From Lachnospiraceae bacterium UBA3689 (GTDB lineage Bacteria; Bacillota; Clostridia; Lachnospirales; Lachnospiraceae), in the NCBI GenBank assembly GCA_002371465.1, contig DFIU01000010.1:62001-126000 (forward strand): a DNA stretch of 64,000 bases, written 5' to 3'. Under the pieces are notes generated by a model, which searched no databases, was not told where the DNA came from, and saw nothing but the letters and a program-made list of their open reading frames with translations. The position numbers were made by a program, and so were the translations under genes. Positions 53,174 through 61,608 of this stretch are shown here, piece by piece (within the stretch, counting starts at the first letter, position 1; the number at the start of each line of letters is the position of its first letter).

Positions 53174-54481
53174 ATGGTAAAATGCATTGTTGTCGCAGAT
53201 GATTTGACCGGTGCGAACGCTACCGGTGTCTTGCTGCGAAAACAGGGGTATTCCACGGATACAATTTTGAATATTGTGGATGGGGATATCAATACACTGA
53301 CGGACTGTGAGTGTGTAACATTTACAACCGACAGCCGGGGCGTAGATGCAAAGACTGCCTATAACCGAGTTTACAATATTACCCAGATGTTTGAAAATGC
53401 AAACCCGGCTTTTCTCAATAAGAGAATCGACAGTACACTTAGAGGAAATCTGGGAGCTGAAACAGATGCCATGCTGGACGCAATGGGAGATGACTATACA
53501 GCCATTGTAGTCCCCTGTGCCCCGGCTGGAGGGCGGGTGACGCTAGGAGGCTATATGCTGGTAAATGGAGTCGTGCTGCATAAGACAGAGGCGGCACTGG
53601 ACCCCAAGACTCCCATCCGGGACCCCCGTGTTCAAAAGCTGTTTGAACAGCAGACGAAATACCCGGTTGCGTCGATCTATATCAAGGATCTTGATAAAGG
53701 GGTAGATTGGCTGGCCAATGAAATCAAATTGTTGGTTCATGAAAGCAACCGAATCATCATTTTTGATGCCATAACGCCAGAAGATATTGATCGAATCAGT
53801 GAAGCTGTCATTATGAGCGGCATTAAATTTATCGCGGTAGATCCGGGAGCCTTTACCGCGACCCTGGCCCAGAAGCTGATAGTTCCCAGTGAGGTGAATG
53901 CCAGTTTCAATAAAATTCTGGTACTACAGGGCAGCGTCAACCCGGTTGCAAAAACACAGATGGAGAATTTCTGGCTGGCGCAGAAAGTCTGCAACGTATA
54001 TGTTAAAACCGGCCTGTTGATCAAAGGAGAAGAGGAGCGGACTAAAGAGATCAGCCGGGTCGTCAAAGAGATTTTAAAGCAGACCCAGGATTATGAACTT
54101 TTCAGTGTGACCGGGGACGGCATTCAGCCTGAGCATCGGTTGAACCTTCCCAAGATCGCGAAGGAACGCGGATGCTCTGTTGACGAACTCAGTAATATCA
54201 TCAATTTCTCCATGGCGGAGATCGCCCACGAAATCCTTACCAAAGAACCCAACTTCCAGGGCATCTATACCAGCGGAGGCGATGTTACGGCAGCCTTCTG
54301 TAAGACGGCTCACACGCTTGGCTTAAGTCTTGAAGACGAGCCGGTTTCCCTTGCAGCAGGAGGTGAACTGATTGAAGGGGACTTCCCGGGCAAGCGTATC
54401 GTTACAAAAGGCGGCATGACTGCTGCGCCGGATGCGATCAATGTGTGCATTGCCAAGCTGAAAGCTATGCTGAATATGTGA
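53174..54481 (+). CDS. four-carbon acid-sugar kinase family protein (DUF1537, OtnK/DtnK/OiaK-like)
   Basis: Phosphorylates an acid sugar such as threonate, erythronate or 3-oxo-isoapionate with ATP. I take ATG 53174 behind AAAGGAGA; the ATG at 53138 would add 12 unconserved residues. The N-terminal substrate domain has VVADDLTGANATGVLL and VPCAPAGGRVTLGGYML; the C-terminal nucleotide domain has TSGGDVTAAFC and KGGMTAAPDAI. 435 residues is normal. Together with the PdxA-family dehydrogenase it can form the known kinase/oxidative decarboxylase pair giving dihydroxyacetone phosphate. The transporter gene follows 90 bases later. Confidence 0.93.
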   Translation: MVKCIVVADDLTGANATGVLLRKQGYSTDTILNIVDGDINTLTDCECVTFTTDSRGVDAKTAYNRVYNITQMFENANPAFLNKRIDSTLRGNLGAETDAMLDAMGDDYTAIVVPCAPAGGRVTLGGYMLVNGVVLHKTEAALDPKTPIRDPRVQKLFEQQTKYPVASIYIKDLDKGVDWLANEIKLLVHESNRIIIFDAITPEDIDRISEAVIMSGIKFIAVDPGAFTATLAQKLIVPSEVNASFNKILVLQGSVNPVAKTQMENFWLAQKVCNVYVKTGLLIKGEEERTKEISRVVKEILKQTQDYELFSVTGDGIQPEHRLNLPKIAKERGCSVDELSNIINFSMAEIAHEILTKEPNFQGIYTSGGDVTAAFCKTAHTLGLSLEDEPVSLAAGGELIEGDFPGKRIVTKGGMTAAPDAINVCIAKLKAMLNM

Positions 54482-54571
54482 GAGCGCTCCGTCAGATTTC
54501 TGTATCTTCAGTATCTTCCCCAATTGATCAGAACGCGTACTATCTATCCTTAAGAAAGAGAGGAACTCATC

Positions 54572-55501
54572 ATGGCAGGTTTACTTTTGAAAGCGGGGTC
54601 GTTTGTCTTTATCATTCTGGTTGGTATCTTTGTCCGAAAGATCGGCCTGGTCGGTTCAGAGGCCGGAGATGCAGTGAAGAAGCTAATGCTGAATTTTACG
54701 CTTCCCTGTGCCCTGATCACATCCTTTTCCAGAATTCAGTCTGTCAGTGTTACCTTACTGCTGCTGACAGTTCTTGGCCTTTGTGCAAACATTATTATGA
54801 TCATTGTCGGCGGTATAGCCAGCCGTGGCCGAAGCGGCGGAGACCGGGCAATGTATATGCTTTCCTGTCCGGCTTATAACATCGGCGCTTTCTGCCTTCC
54901 CTTTGTCCAGGAGTTTCTTCCGGCTATGGGTGTGGCGGCATCCTGTATGTTTGACGCGGGCAACAGCATCATGTGTACAGGCGGCACCTATGCCTTTGTA
55001 TCCGCATATACGGCTGAAGGCGCAGATAAGCGCGGCTTTGATATCAGGATTGTCCTGTCCCGCCTCAGTAAGAGCGTTGCCTTCCTGGTTTACGTTACCA
55101 TGTTTATTCTCACCTGCTTCAATATCCACCTTCCGGAAAGTGTCCTGACGCTCCTGACGCCGGCAGCCAATGCCAATGCGGCCATGGCTATGTTGATGAT
55201 CGGTCTGACCTTCCACTTGGAACTGAAGTCGGAATATATGGGCGATATTATCAAGATGCTGGTTCTGCGTCAGATATGGGCCTTTATCTTTGCAGCCTTC
55301 TGCTTCTTCGTCCTTCCCTTTGATCTGGTCATCCGCCAGGCTCTTGTCATTGTGGCATTCGGCCCCATGAGCGCGATTGCTCCCGCCTTTACGGGCATGT
55401 GCAACGGAGATGAAGGAAAGGCCAGTGCCGCTAATTCTCTGAGCATTGTCATCAGTGTCATTGAGATTACCATTGTACTGCTGGTACTGGGAATCTCATA
55501 A
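54572..55501 (+). CDS. AEC-family (auxin efflux carrier-like) permease
   Basis: A 309-residue membrane protein with about ten hydrophobic segments, the NxxxPC-type sequence LNFTLPCALITSF in helix 2 and the internal repeat expected of the bile/arsenite/AEC fold. AEC permeases usually carry organic acids such as malate or malonate. Following the acid-sugar kinase, it is a reasonable candidate importer for the acid sugar. AGAGGAAC lies before the ATG. It is the last gene before the composition becomes AT-rich. Confidence 0.85.
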   Translation: MAGLLLKAGSFVFIILVGIFVRKIGLVGSEAGDAVKKLMLNFTLPCALITSFSRIQSVSVTLLLLTVLGLCANIIMIIVGGIASRGRSGGDRAMYMLSCPAYNIGAFCLPFVQEFLPAMGVAASCMFDAGNSIMCTGGTYAFVSAYTAEGADKRGFDIRIVLSRLSKSVAFLVYVTMFILTCFNIHLPESVLTLLTPAANANAAMAMLMIGLTFHLELKSEYMGDIIKMLVLRQIWAFIFAAFCFFVLPFDLVIRQALVIVAFGPMSAIAPAFTGMCNGDEGKASAANSLSIVISVIEITIVLLVLGIS

Positions 55502-55564
55502 ACATGAATCGGTAACACTTAACATCAACAATTTCACATATTTGGCTCATTTCTCCCTGTGAAA

Positions 55565-55625
55565 GAAGCGCCGGATGATTCCATGAAAGCGGAATCACCC
55601 GGCGCTTCTAAAATTTTACTTTTTC
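55565..55625 (+). terminator. terminator after the AEC permease gene
   Basis: GAAGCGCCGG (55565-55574) pairs with CCGGCGCTTC (55599-55608) around a second stem TGATTCC/GGAATCA, followed by an interrupted T-rich tail. Confidence 0.7.
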
Positions 55626-55657
55626 AACTCACCTTTTAGAAAATGTGCATAAAATGG

Positions 55658-55687
55658 GAACTACTATTTTGGTAGTTCTCGTTTTTT
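55658..55687 (+). terminator. second terminator-like hairpin, just before the TRAP promoter
   Basis: GAACTAC (55658-55664) pairs with GTAGTTC (55672-55678) around a 7-base loop, then TCG and six T. It ends one base before the LysR-type operator and may insulate the TRAP promoter from read-through. Confidence 0.6.
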
Positions 55688-55688
55688 G

Positions 55689-55753
55689 ATAGTTTATTAC
55701 TATTAAGAACTCTTTTTTTTATATTAGATTTATTGAAATTGTCATTTTATAAT
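55689..55753 (+). promoter_or_regulatory. LysR-type operator and promoter of the TRAP operon
   Basis: Operator ATAGTTTATTACTAT (55689-55703, contains T-N11-A), weak -35 TAGATT (55725-55730), 17-base spacer and consensus TATAAT (55748-55753). The operator centre falls about 64 bases before the predicted start of transcription, where LysR activators bind. The same arrangement recurs at 60641-60705. Confidence 0.75.
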
Positions 55754-55812
55754 AAATTTAGCTAGAAAAGCAAAGAAATTATATTAAAAATGTTGAGAAG
55801 GAGGAAGTATTT

Positions 55813-56301
55813 GTGAAAGTTTTAAGAGTGATTGACGCAGTGGTTCATGCCATTGAAGATGTGGTCAGCATTGGAACTCTTGCCGGGATTGTAGGAATTG
55901 CATTTTCGAATGTAATTGCGAGATACGTTTTTAAATCTGGCTTTCTATGGGCTGATGAAGTCAGCCAAGCACTTCTGGTAATGATGGGCATGTTTGGATG
56001 TGCCAGAGCAGTCAGAGAGAATGGACATACACAGTTCGATCTCTTACAGAACAAGCTGAAGGCGAAGGCTGCAAGAATTGGACTTAGAGCAATCATCATG
56101 GTGATTACACTAGCATTCCTGGCGTTCCTTTTAGTGAATTCTTCACAGTATACAGCGGCCGGAACAATGCTTAGTACTGTAATGAGAGTTCCTAGAATGT
56201 ATTATTACGCATCAATTCCTGTTGGCTTTGTATTGTGTATTTATGAATATATCAGAAATGTGAAATCAAAAGTAGCCGATGATCCAGTATCAGAAGAGTA
56301 A
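55813..56301 (+). CDS. dctQ: TRAP transporter small membrane subunit DctQ
   Basis: The 162-residue small subunit of a TRAP transporter, with four hydrophobic segments and the family signature FLWADEVSQALLVMMGMFGCARAVRENGH. It starts at GTG 55813 behind GAAGGAGGAA. It pairs with DctM, encoded 10 bases downstream. Codons here prefer A and T in third position, unlike the genes before 55500. TRAP systems carry sugar acids, sialic acids and dicarboxylates with sodium. Confidence 0.92.
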   Translation: MKVLRVIDAVVHAIEDVVSIGTLAGIVGIAFSNVIARYVFKSGFLWADEVSQALLVMMGMFGCARAVRENGHTQFDLLQNKLKAKAARIGLRAIIMVITLAFLAFLLVNSSQYTAAGTMLSTVMRVPRMYYYASIPVGFVLCIYEYIRNVKSKVADDPVSEE

Positions 56302-56311
56302 GAGGTGACAT

Positions 56312-57628
56312 GTGAATACAACGACAATTATAGCGGTCTTAATTTGTTTGACATTTGCTTTCATCTTATCTGGAATACCTGTATACGTCAGTCTTCTGAT
56401 GACTGGTGTTGGTAGTCTTGCAGCACTTGCGATGACAACAGGAACTCCAATGGCAACAAATGCAGTATCTCAGTCCATTTTTAATGGTATGGGAAGTTTA
56501 TCATTATTAGCAATTCCGTTCTTTATGCTTGCTGGCGAAATTATGAACCGAGGTGGAATTACTGAAAAACTTATCAAATTTGCAATGCTCTTGATCGGAC
56601 GTCTTCCAGGAAGCCTTGCAAATGCAGGTATCATTGCCAGCATGCTCTTCGGAGGAATTACAGGATCAGCTCAGGCAACAGCTTCTTGTATGGGCGGGAT
56701 CATGATTCCTGCAATGAAGAAAGATGGATACAGTCCGGAAGAGACTTGTGGAGTAATCGCTGGTGCATCTACCTGCGGACCAATCATTCCTCCAAGTATC
56801 ATCATGGTTGTATATGCAACAGCAGTTGGAGCTTCAGTTGGAGCAATGTTCATGGGTGGAATTCTTCCAGGTATCCTTTGTGGAGTATTCCTGATTGGAA
56901 CAGTTTTAATCAGAAACAGAAAATATAAGTTTCCTAGAAGAACTGAAAAGCTTTCTGCTGCTGAAATCAGAACAACAATTATCGACGGCATTATTCCTCT
57001 TGGTATGCCACTGATCGTAGTAGGTGGCATCATGACAGGTTTATGTACTGTAAATGAAGCCGGTGCAATTTCAGTTGCTTACAGCCTGATTGTCAGCTTA
57101 TTTGTAACAAAATCTTTGGAGATCAAGGATCTGAGACAGATTTTCTTAAACGCAGTAAATAGTTCAGCACCAATTCTTCTGATCATTGCCTGCGCGAAGG
57201 TATTCAGCTACGGACTTACTGCTCTGCAGATGCCACAGCTTGTGAATGCATTAATTCTTTCTCTTACAAATAATAAATATGTATTCCTTCTCCTGGTAAA
57301 TATCCTTCTGATCATCATGGGTATGTTCATGGATGGTGGAGCTTCCGTAATCATTCTGGCACCAATCCTTGCACCAGTTGCACAGTCACTTGGTATCAGC
57401 CTGATTCAGTTTGGTGTTGTGATGGCATTCAACCTTACAATCGGTAACATAACTCCTCCACTTGGCTACTGTCTGTTCATCACAGGAAAAATAGGAAAGA
57501 TTTCTGTGCCTAAAGTTGTAAAAGGCACAATGCCATATCTGATTGCTGAGTTAGTGGTACTGATGCTGATCACATATATTCCATTTCTCGTAACTGCTGT
57601 TCCTTTGGTACTGGGTTACAGCATTTAA
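56312..57628 (+). CDS. dctM: TRAP transporter large permease subunit DctM
   Basis: The 438-residue transport channel subunit. It shows many membrane segments and family motifs: LAIPFFMLAGEIMNRGGIT, LFGGITGSAQATASCMGG, GASTCGPIIPPSIIMVVYA and NITPPLGYCLFI. The start is GTG 56312 behind AGAGGTG. It is complete and lies between dctQ and dctP, the usual order with the binding-protein gene last. Together the three genes make a full transporter. Confidence 0.95.
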   Translation: MNTTTIIAVLICLTFAFILSGIPVYVSLLMTGVGSLAALAMTTGTPMATNAVSQSIFNGMGSLSLLAIPFFMLAGEIMNRGGITEKLIKFAMLLIGRLPGSLANAGIIASMLFGGITGSAQATASCMGGIMIPAMKKDGYSPEETCGVIAGASTCGPIIPPSIIMVVYATAVGASVGAMFMGGILPGILCGVFLIGTVLIRNRKYKFPRRTEKLSAAEIRTTIIDGIIPLGMPLIVVGGIMTGLCTVNEAGAISVAYSLIVSLFVTKSLEIKDLRQIFLNAVNSSAPILLIIACAKVFSYGLTALQMPQLVNALILSLTNNKYVFLLLVNILLIIMGMFMDGGASVIILAPILAPVAQSLGISLIQFGVVMAFNLTIGNITPPLGYCLFITGKIGKISVPKVVKGTMPYLIAELVVLMLITYIPFLVTAVPLVLGYSI

Positions 57629-57685
57629 ACCAGAATATAATTTAGACATTATAAAACAAAAAATTTAAAGGAGAGAGACTAAACT

Positions 57686-58750
57686 ATGAAAAGAAATTAT
57701 GTAAAAAAAGCAATTGCTCTTGCAACAATCTCAATAATGATGTTTTCATTAGCAGCTTGTGGTGGTTCAGCTGACACCGGATCAGCACGTGCATCTTCTA
57801 CAGCAGATGCAGCCGCTTCTGGCGCAACTGTAGTAAAGTATTCTGTAACTTTTGGTGCAAGTGGTACACAGGCAGATGGTGCAAATGCATTAGCAGAACT
57901 GATCAGTCAGGAATCGGAAGGAAGACTGGAAATGCAGTTCTATCCATCCTCACAGCTTGGAGACAAAGCAGCAACTATGGAGGGTCTTCAGAACAGCACA
58001 ATCGAAATGACAGAGTGTGCAGCAACTGACCTTTCAGCTTATGATGATATCTGGTCTGTATTCTCTCTTCCATATCTTTGGGAAAATGGTGATCAGGCAG
58101 TTCAGGTTGTTCAGGATGAGGCTGTAAAATCTGTACTTGATGCAAGTGCTGAGGCTAATGGATTTAAGATCATTGCATGGACAAACATCGGTAGCCGTTC
58201 TTTCTTAAACAAGAGCAGAAAGGTAAATTCTCCAGCAGATCTTAAGGGTCTTAAGATTCGTTGTATGGAAGATAAGGTACTTGCTGATGCCACTAACGCT
58301 ATGGGTGCAATCGGAACTCCAATGGCAGCTAGTGATGTATATACTGGCTTACAGCAGGGCACACTTGATGGTCTTGATCATACTCCTTCAGTTATCGTTT
58401 CAAATGGTTGGGAAGAGATTTGTAAATACTACTCTCTTACAGAGCACTTCACAATTCCTGATCCAGTATTCGTAAGCTTATCATGGTTCAATACTCTTTC
58501 AGAGGAAGATCAGAATGCACTTGTAAGCGCTGGTCAGAAGTTTACAGAGAAGTGGAATAACGAAATCTGGCCAAAGGCAACTGAAGAAGGTATGAAAGCA
58601 ATGAAAGGTGCTGGTGTTGAAATCACAGAAGTTGATAAGACTGCATTCAAAGAGGCTTGTGAGCCAGTTGTAGATGAATTCATTGCAGGTGCAAGTGGAG
58701 GACAGAAGAACCTTTATGATCTTCTTGTAAAGACAGCTGAGAATTACTAA
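57686..58750 (+). CDS. dctP: TRAP transporter substrate-binding lipoprotein DctP
   Basis: Extracellular binding protein of the TRAP system. A lipoprotein signal peptide ends at the lipobox LAAC (Cys25). The mature part has the DctP features KYSVTFGASGTQADGANAL, QFYPSSQLGDKAATMEGLQ and the conserved Arg/Asn pair region (GLKIRCMEDKVLADATNAMG) that binds a carboxylate. 354 residues is normal. GGAGAGAG precedes the ATG. The ligand is unidentified, but DctP proteins almost always bind an acid, so a sugar acid fits the neighbours. Confidence 0.94.
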   Translation: MKRNYVKKAIALATISIMMFSLAACGGSADTGSARASSTADAAASGATVVKYSVTFGASGTQADGANALAELISQESEGRLEMQFYPSSQLGDKAATMEGLQNSTIEMTECAATDLSAYDDIWSVFSLPYLWENGDQAVQVVQDEAVKSVLDASAEANGFKIIAWTNIGSRSFLNKSRKVNSPADLKGLKIRCMEDKVLADATNAMGAIGTPMAASDVYTGLQQGTLDGLDHTPSVIVSNGWEEICKYYSLTEHFTIPDPVFVSLSWFNTLSEEDQNALVSAGQKFTEKWNNEIWPKATEEGMKAMKGAGVEITEVDKTAFKEACEPVVDEFIAGASGGQKNLYDLLVKTAENY

Positions 58751-58793
58751 AATTCGAAATTGATTCTTTTATAGATACACATTTTCCTGCAGA

Positions 58794-58825
58794 AGACCCT
58801 TGCCAATGCAGCAGGGAGTCTTTTT
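58794..58825 (+). terminator. imperfect terminator hairpin after dctP
   Basis: AGACCCT (58794-58800) and AGGGAGTCT (58813-58821), with inner TGC/GCA pairs, small bulges, then TTTT. The group II intron remnant begins 3 bases beyond this T run, the kind of site that group IIC introns choose. Confidence 0.6.
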
Positions 58826-58828
58826 GCA

Positions 58829-59345
58829 GTGCGTCCGGCGGCGCACGTTTCTAACGGGTGAAAGTCCCGAATCTGCCCGGTAGTGGGAAGGATACAGCCA
58901 AAGGCAAGGGTGTCCGCCGCGAAGTGGAATCTGAAGGAAGCCAGATGTCGGGGAAAAGACTAACCCGGCGGGCAAACCTCTGATCTGATGAATAGAAATC
59001 GCATACGAGGTCACGCATGAGGAGAAGACTGCCGCCAAAGTCCCAAAACCACACGGAATTGTGCGTGATAGATGCGGCAGATAGATGGAGGGAAAGAAAC
59101 GTGTGGTACCCGGGGAGATCTGCGTGAAACGCTCTGAAAGGGGTAACCGTCATTCAAAGATGGCGCTGAACGCACAGAAGTCAGCAGAGGCCATAGTATC
59201 CGAGAGGTGAAGAGCCGAATCAGTAGGAGTCCGCAGTACGATCGAGAAAGGAGGAAAGCGCCCATGGATGCAGAAAACATCAGAAATGATGGCTGCTCGC
59301 AGAGAGATAGTGCGGAACACAAAGGGTATGTGAGAGCGCATCGCT
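58829..59345 (+). mobile_element. group II intron remnant: 5' domains and first codons of its maturase
   Basis: The left end GTGCG (58829-58833) matches the conserved intron 5' end. GTGCG/CGCAC pairing, then AACGGGTGAAAGTCCCG (58853-58869) and a long structured, GC-rich stretch are typical of domain I. An ORF with a strong ribosome site (AAAGGAGG) starts at 59264 with MDAENIRNDGCSQRDSAE, which resembles the N-terminus of intron reverse transcriptase-maturases. After about 27 codons the match ends. No reverse transcriptase core, domain V or domain VI follows, so the element cannot splice or move. The class cannot be fixed from these parts. Confidence 0.75.
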
Positions 59346-59722
59346 CATTCAACCGGATATGGAAGGAAAGAAAGTATTCGAATTATCTGAATACTTTTCC
59401 ACAGGTTGCTGAAATGCTGGATCGAGTCAATATGCCAAATGCCAGCCTCATGGCAGATTTTCGTCATATGGTGTGGAATGAAGAGAACTTCCAGAATCTT
59501 TCTGCATGTAGAAAGTATCTGAATCATGTACATATGGATTTCCCCCTTACCTGGCCGGAGCGCCCTTATCTGAAGGCAGATGACGAATATAATTATCAGT
59601 CATTCCTGGAGGTACTGAAACAATCGGCTTACAATGACACATTGACGATTGAAGCGGATATTCCGAAAGACTGGAAGCAGGCTCACGCTCAGGCTGTGGA
59701 AGTTTTGAAGAGTGTGCTATAG
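59264..59722 (+). pseudogene. chimeric ORF: intron maturase start fused to sugar isomerase/epimerase tail
   Basis: The 152-codon frame joins about 27-32 maturase residues to about 120 residues that look like the C-terminal part of a TIM-barrel sugar phosphate isomerase/epimerase: LMADFRHMVWNEENF, YLNHVHMDFPLTWPERPYL and TLTIEADIPKDWK, the last holding a metal-ligand Glu region. The first half of the barrel is missing, so activity is unlikely. The simplest origin is a deletion from inside the intron to inside an epimerase gene that once followed dctP. The frame is still open through the join, so a fusion protein could be made. Confidence 0.75.
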
Positions 59723-59730
59723 CACTGAAG

Positions 59731-60624
59731 TTATGCTGTTTGAAATTTTGGTTTCGGCTTGTAGTCGTTCAGAAAACGTAAGAAACGTCTGGATGCACCA
59801 ACCAGAGGACGGTTTGCTTCCAGTGTGAGGTAAATTTTTCGAACCATCTTTTTGTTCGCATCCGGAAGTGGTGCGATCTGCATATTGTAATGACGAATAT
59901 TATCTGTCAGAGGTACAATTCCATAACCAAAACCGTGTGAAACGAGAGAGGCAATGCTTTCTTCGTCTGGCGCGCGGTAGAGATAATCCGGGCGAATTCC
60001 AATTTGAAGGAGGGCAGTATGGATCTCATGATGAGCAGCAGCTTTTACATGGAATCCAATAATGTCCTCCTTTAATAATTCTTCCCAAGTTGCTGGAATG
60101 GGTGCATCAGGAGGGCATAAGAGCATATAAGGCTCTTCGATAAGAACCGTCTGTACTACAGCATTGTCGTTGCTTTCTGAACAAATCAGAAAATTGAAAT
60201 ATCCATCATGAAGCTTTGGAATCAGAACAGCGGTATTGTCTGTAACAAAGTCCACCTTCACATGCCTGTTTTCCGGGAGTGCAAGAAAGGCGTGAATCGC
60301 ATTCGGAAGATAATCAAAAAGAACCGGAGAGATACAGCCGATGCGTATGCTGGTTGCCTGGTCAGAAGAAAGGGACTGCATATGGACCTGGGCTTCCATG
60401 ACCTCAGACAGGATTTTTTTGGTATGAACCAGGAACTGCTGGCCTTCTGCACTTAGCTTCAGGTGATGACCAGAACGATTGAAAAGGGAAACATTCAGTT
60501 CCTTTTCCAGATTTGCGATAGCAACACTCAGACTTGGCTGTGCGATATGGAGTACATTAGCTGCCTGTCCCATATTTCCGAGTTCCGCTATTTTTTCAAA
60601 ATATGTCAATTGATTGAGTGTCAT
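59731..60624 (-). CDS. LysR-type transcriptional regulator
   Basis: A 297-residue regulator: N-terminal winged HTH (MTLNQLTYFEKIAELGNMGQ, AANVLHIAQPSLSVAIANLE) and a C-terminal effector domain of the periplasmic-binding fold (IRIGCISPVLFDYLP, VDFVTDNTAVLIPKL). ATG 60624 follows AAAGGA at normal spacing. It is divergent from the epimerase operon and convergent with the chimeric pseudogene. A palindrome 17-31 bases in front of its start and a copy of it before dctQ are likely binding sites, giving autoregulation and activation of two operons. Confidence 0.92.
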   Translation of the reverse strand: MTLNQLTYFEKIAELGNMGQAANVLHIAQPSLSVAIANLEKELNVSLFNRSGHHLKLSAEGQQFLVHTKKILSEVMEAQVHMQSLSSDQATSIRIGCISPVLFDYLPNAIHAFLALPENRHVKVDFVTDNTAVLIPKLHDGYFNFLICSESNDNAVVQTVLIEEPYMLLCPPDAPIPATWEELLKEDIIGFHVKAAAHHEIHTALLQIGIRPDYLYRAPDEESIASLVSHGFGYGIVPLTDNIRHYNMQIAPLPDANKKMVRKIYLTLEANRPLVGASRRFLRFLNDYKPKPKFQTA

Positions 60625-60640
60625 AACATGGTTCCTTTCA

Positions 60641-60705
60641 ATAGTTTCATACTATTAAAAACACGTTTTTCAATATTAGATTTATTATAATCCCCATTTT
60701 ATAAT
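60641..60705 (+). promoter_or_regulatory. LysR-type operator and promoter of the epimerase operon
   Basis: Palindrome ATAGTTTCATACTAT (60641-60655), weak -35 TAGATT (60677-60682), 17-base spacer, TATAAT (60700-60705). Spacing and sequence repeat the TRAP promoter at 55689-55753. The weak -35 suggests dependence on an activator. Confidence 0.75.
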
Positions 60706-60768
60706 AATTACAGACAGAAAACAAAGAAACCGAAATAGAAAAATTAAAATAAAGGGAGGATTTTTTAC

Positions 60769-61599
60769 ATGAAATTCAGTATGTGTACAGCAGTGTACGG
60801 AATGAATGATCTTCACGATACGATCAGAAGAGCAACAGAAAACGGATTTGATGCAGTAGAACTTACAGCAGCGCTTCACCTTCCTGTTGAGAGTACAAAA
60901 GAACGCAGAGAAGAGGTAAAGTCGTGGATCAAGGAGGCTGGTATTGAGTGTAGTGCCTTACATTACATCTGGAATGGAAGCGTAAAGATGGCAACAGCAG
61001 ATCCGGTTGAGAATGAAAAATGTGCAGCTTACCTGTGTCAGGTAATTGATGTGGCTGCTGATGTAGAAGCTAAGGTTGTAATTGTTGGAAGTGGCGGAGT
61101 TACCAGACACCTTGACGATGGAACAGATCGCAAGGAAGCAGAGCAGTGTATGGCTAATGTCCTTCGTAAAGCAGGTGACTATGCACAGATAAAGGGAATT
61201 ACCCTTGCAGTAGAAGCAATCAACCGTTATGAGACAAACTTCCTCAATACTATGAAAGAGGCTACAGAGTTTGTAGAGATGGTGAATCATCCTGCTGTAA
61301 AAACGATGGCAGATACTTATCATATGAACATTGAGGAGAAGGATCCTGCAGAAGAAATCCATAAGTACGGCTATAAGCTTGCAAACCTTCATCTTGCAGA
61401 TTCTAACAGAATGGCACCAGGAACAGGACATTTTGATTTCAAGACTGTAGCGGATGCATTAAAGGAAATCGGATTTAATGGCTACTGTTCATTCGAGGTA
61501 TTTGGCCTGTATCCATGGAAATTATGGTTCGACACAGTAGAAGAAGCTGATCGTCAGATGAAGATTGGTATCAAAACAGTCCACAAGGCATTTGCATAA
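60769..61599 (+). CDS. sugar phosphate isomerase/epimerase (xylose isomerase-like TIM barrel)
   Basis: A 276-residue single-domain TIM barrel of the AP-endonuclease-2/xylose-isomerase superfamily. Likely metal ligands sit in LAVEAINRYET (Glu), MADTYHMN (Asp/His), NLHLADS (His) and CSFEVFG (Glu). Members epimerise or isomerise ketoses and inosose-type compounds; the substrate cannot be read from sequence. GGGAGGA precedes the ATG. It is the first gene of an operon, 9 bases before the dehydrogenase. It resembles only distantly the truncated epimerase at 59264-59722. Confidence 0.87.
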   Translation: MKFSMCTAVYGMNDLHDTIRRATENGFDAVELTAALHLPVESTKERREEVKSWIKEAGIECSALHYIWNGSVKMATADPVENEKCAAYLCQVIDVAADVEAKVVIVGSGGVTRHLDDGTDRKEAEQCMANVLRKAGDYAQIKGITLAVEAINRYETNFLNTMKEATEFVEMVNHPAVKTMADTYHMNIEEKDPAEEIHKYGYKLANLHLADSNRMAPGTGHFDFKTVADALKEIGFNGYCSFEVFGLYPWKLWFDTVEEADRQMKIGIKTVHKAFA

Positions 61600-61608
61600 G
61601 GGAGAAGT

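Noticed and set aside
59207..59263. Upstream GTG start for the chimeric ORF
   Set aside because: The stretch belongs to the structured intron RNA, whereas ATG 59264 has a strong AAAGGAGG site and begins the maturase-like sequence.
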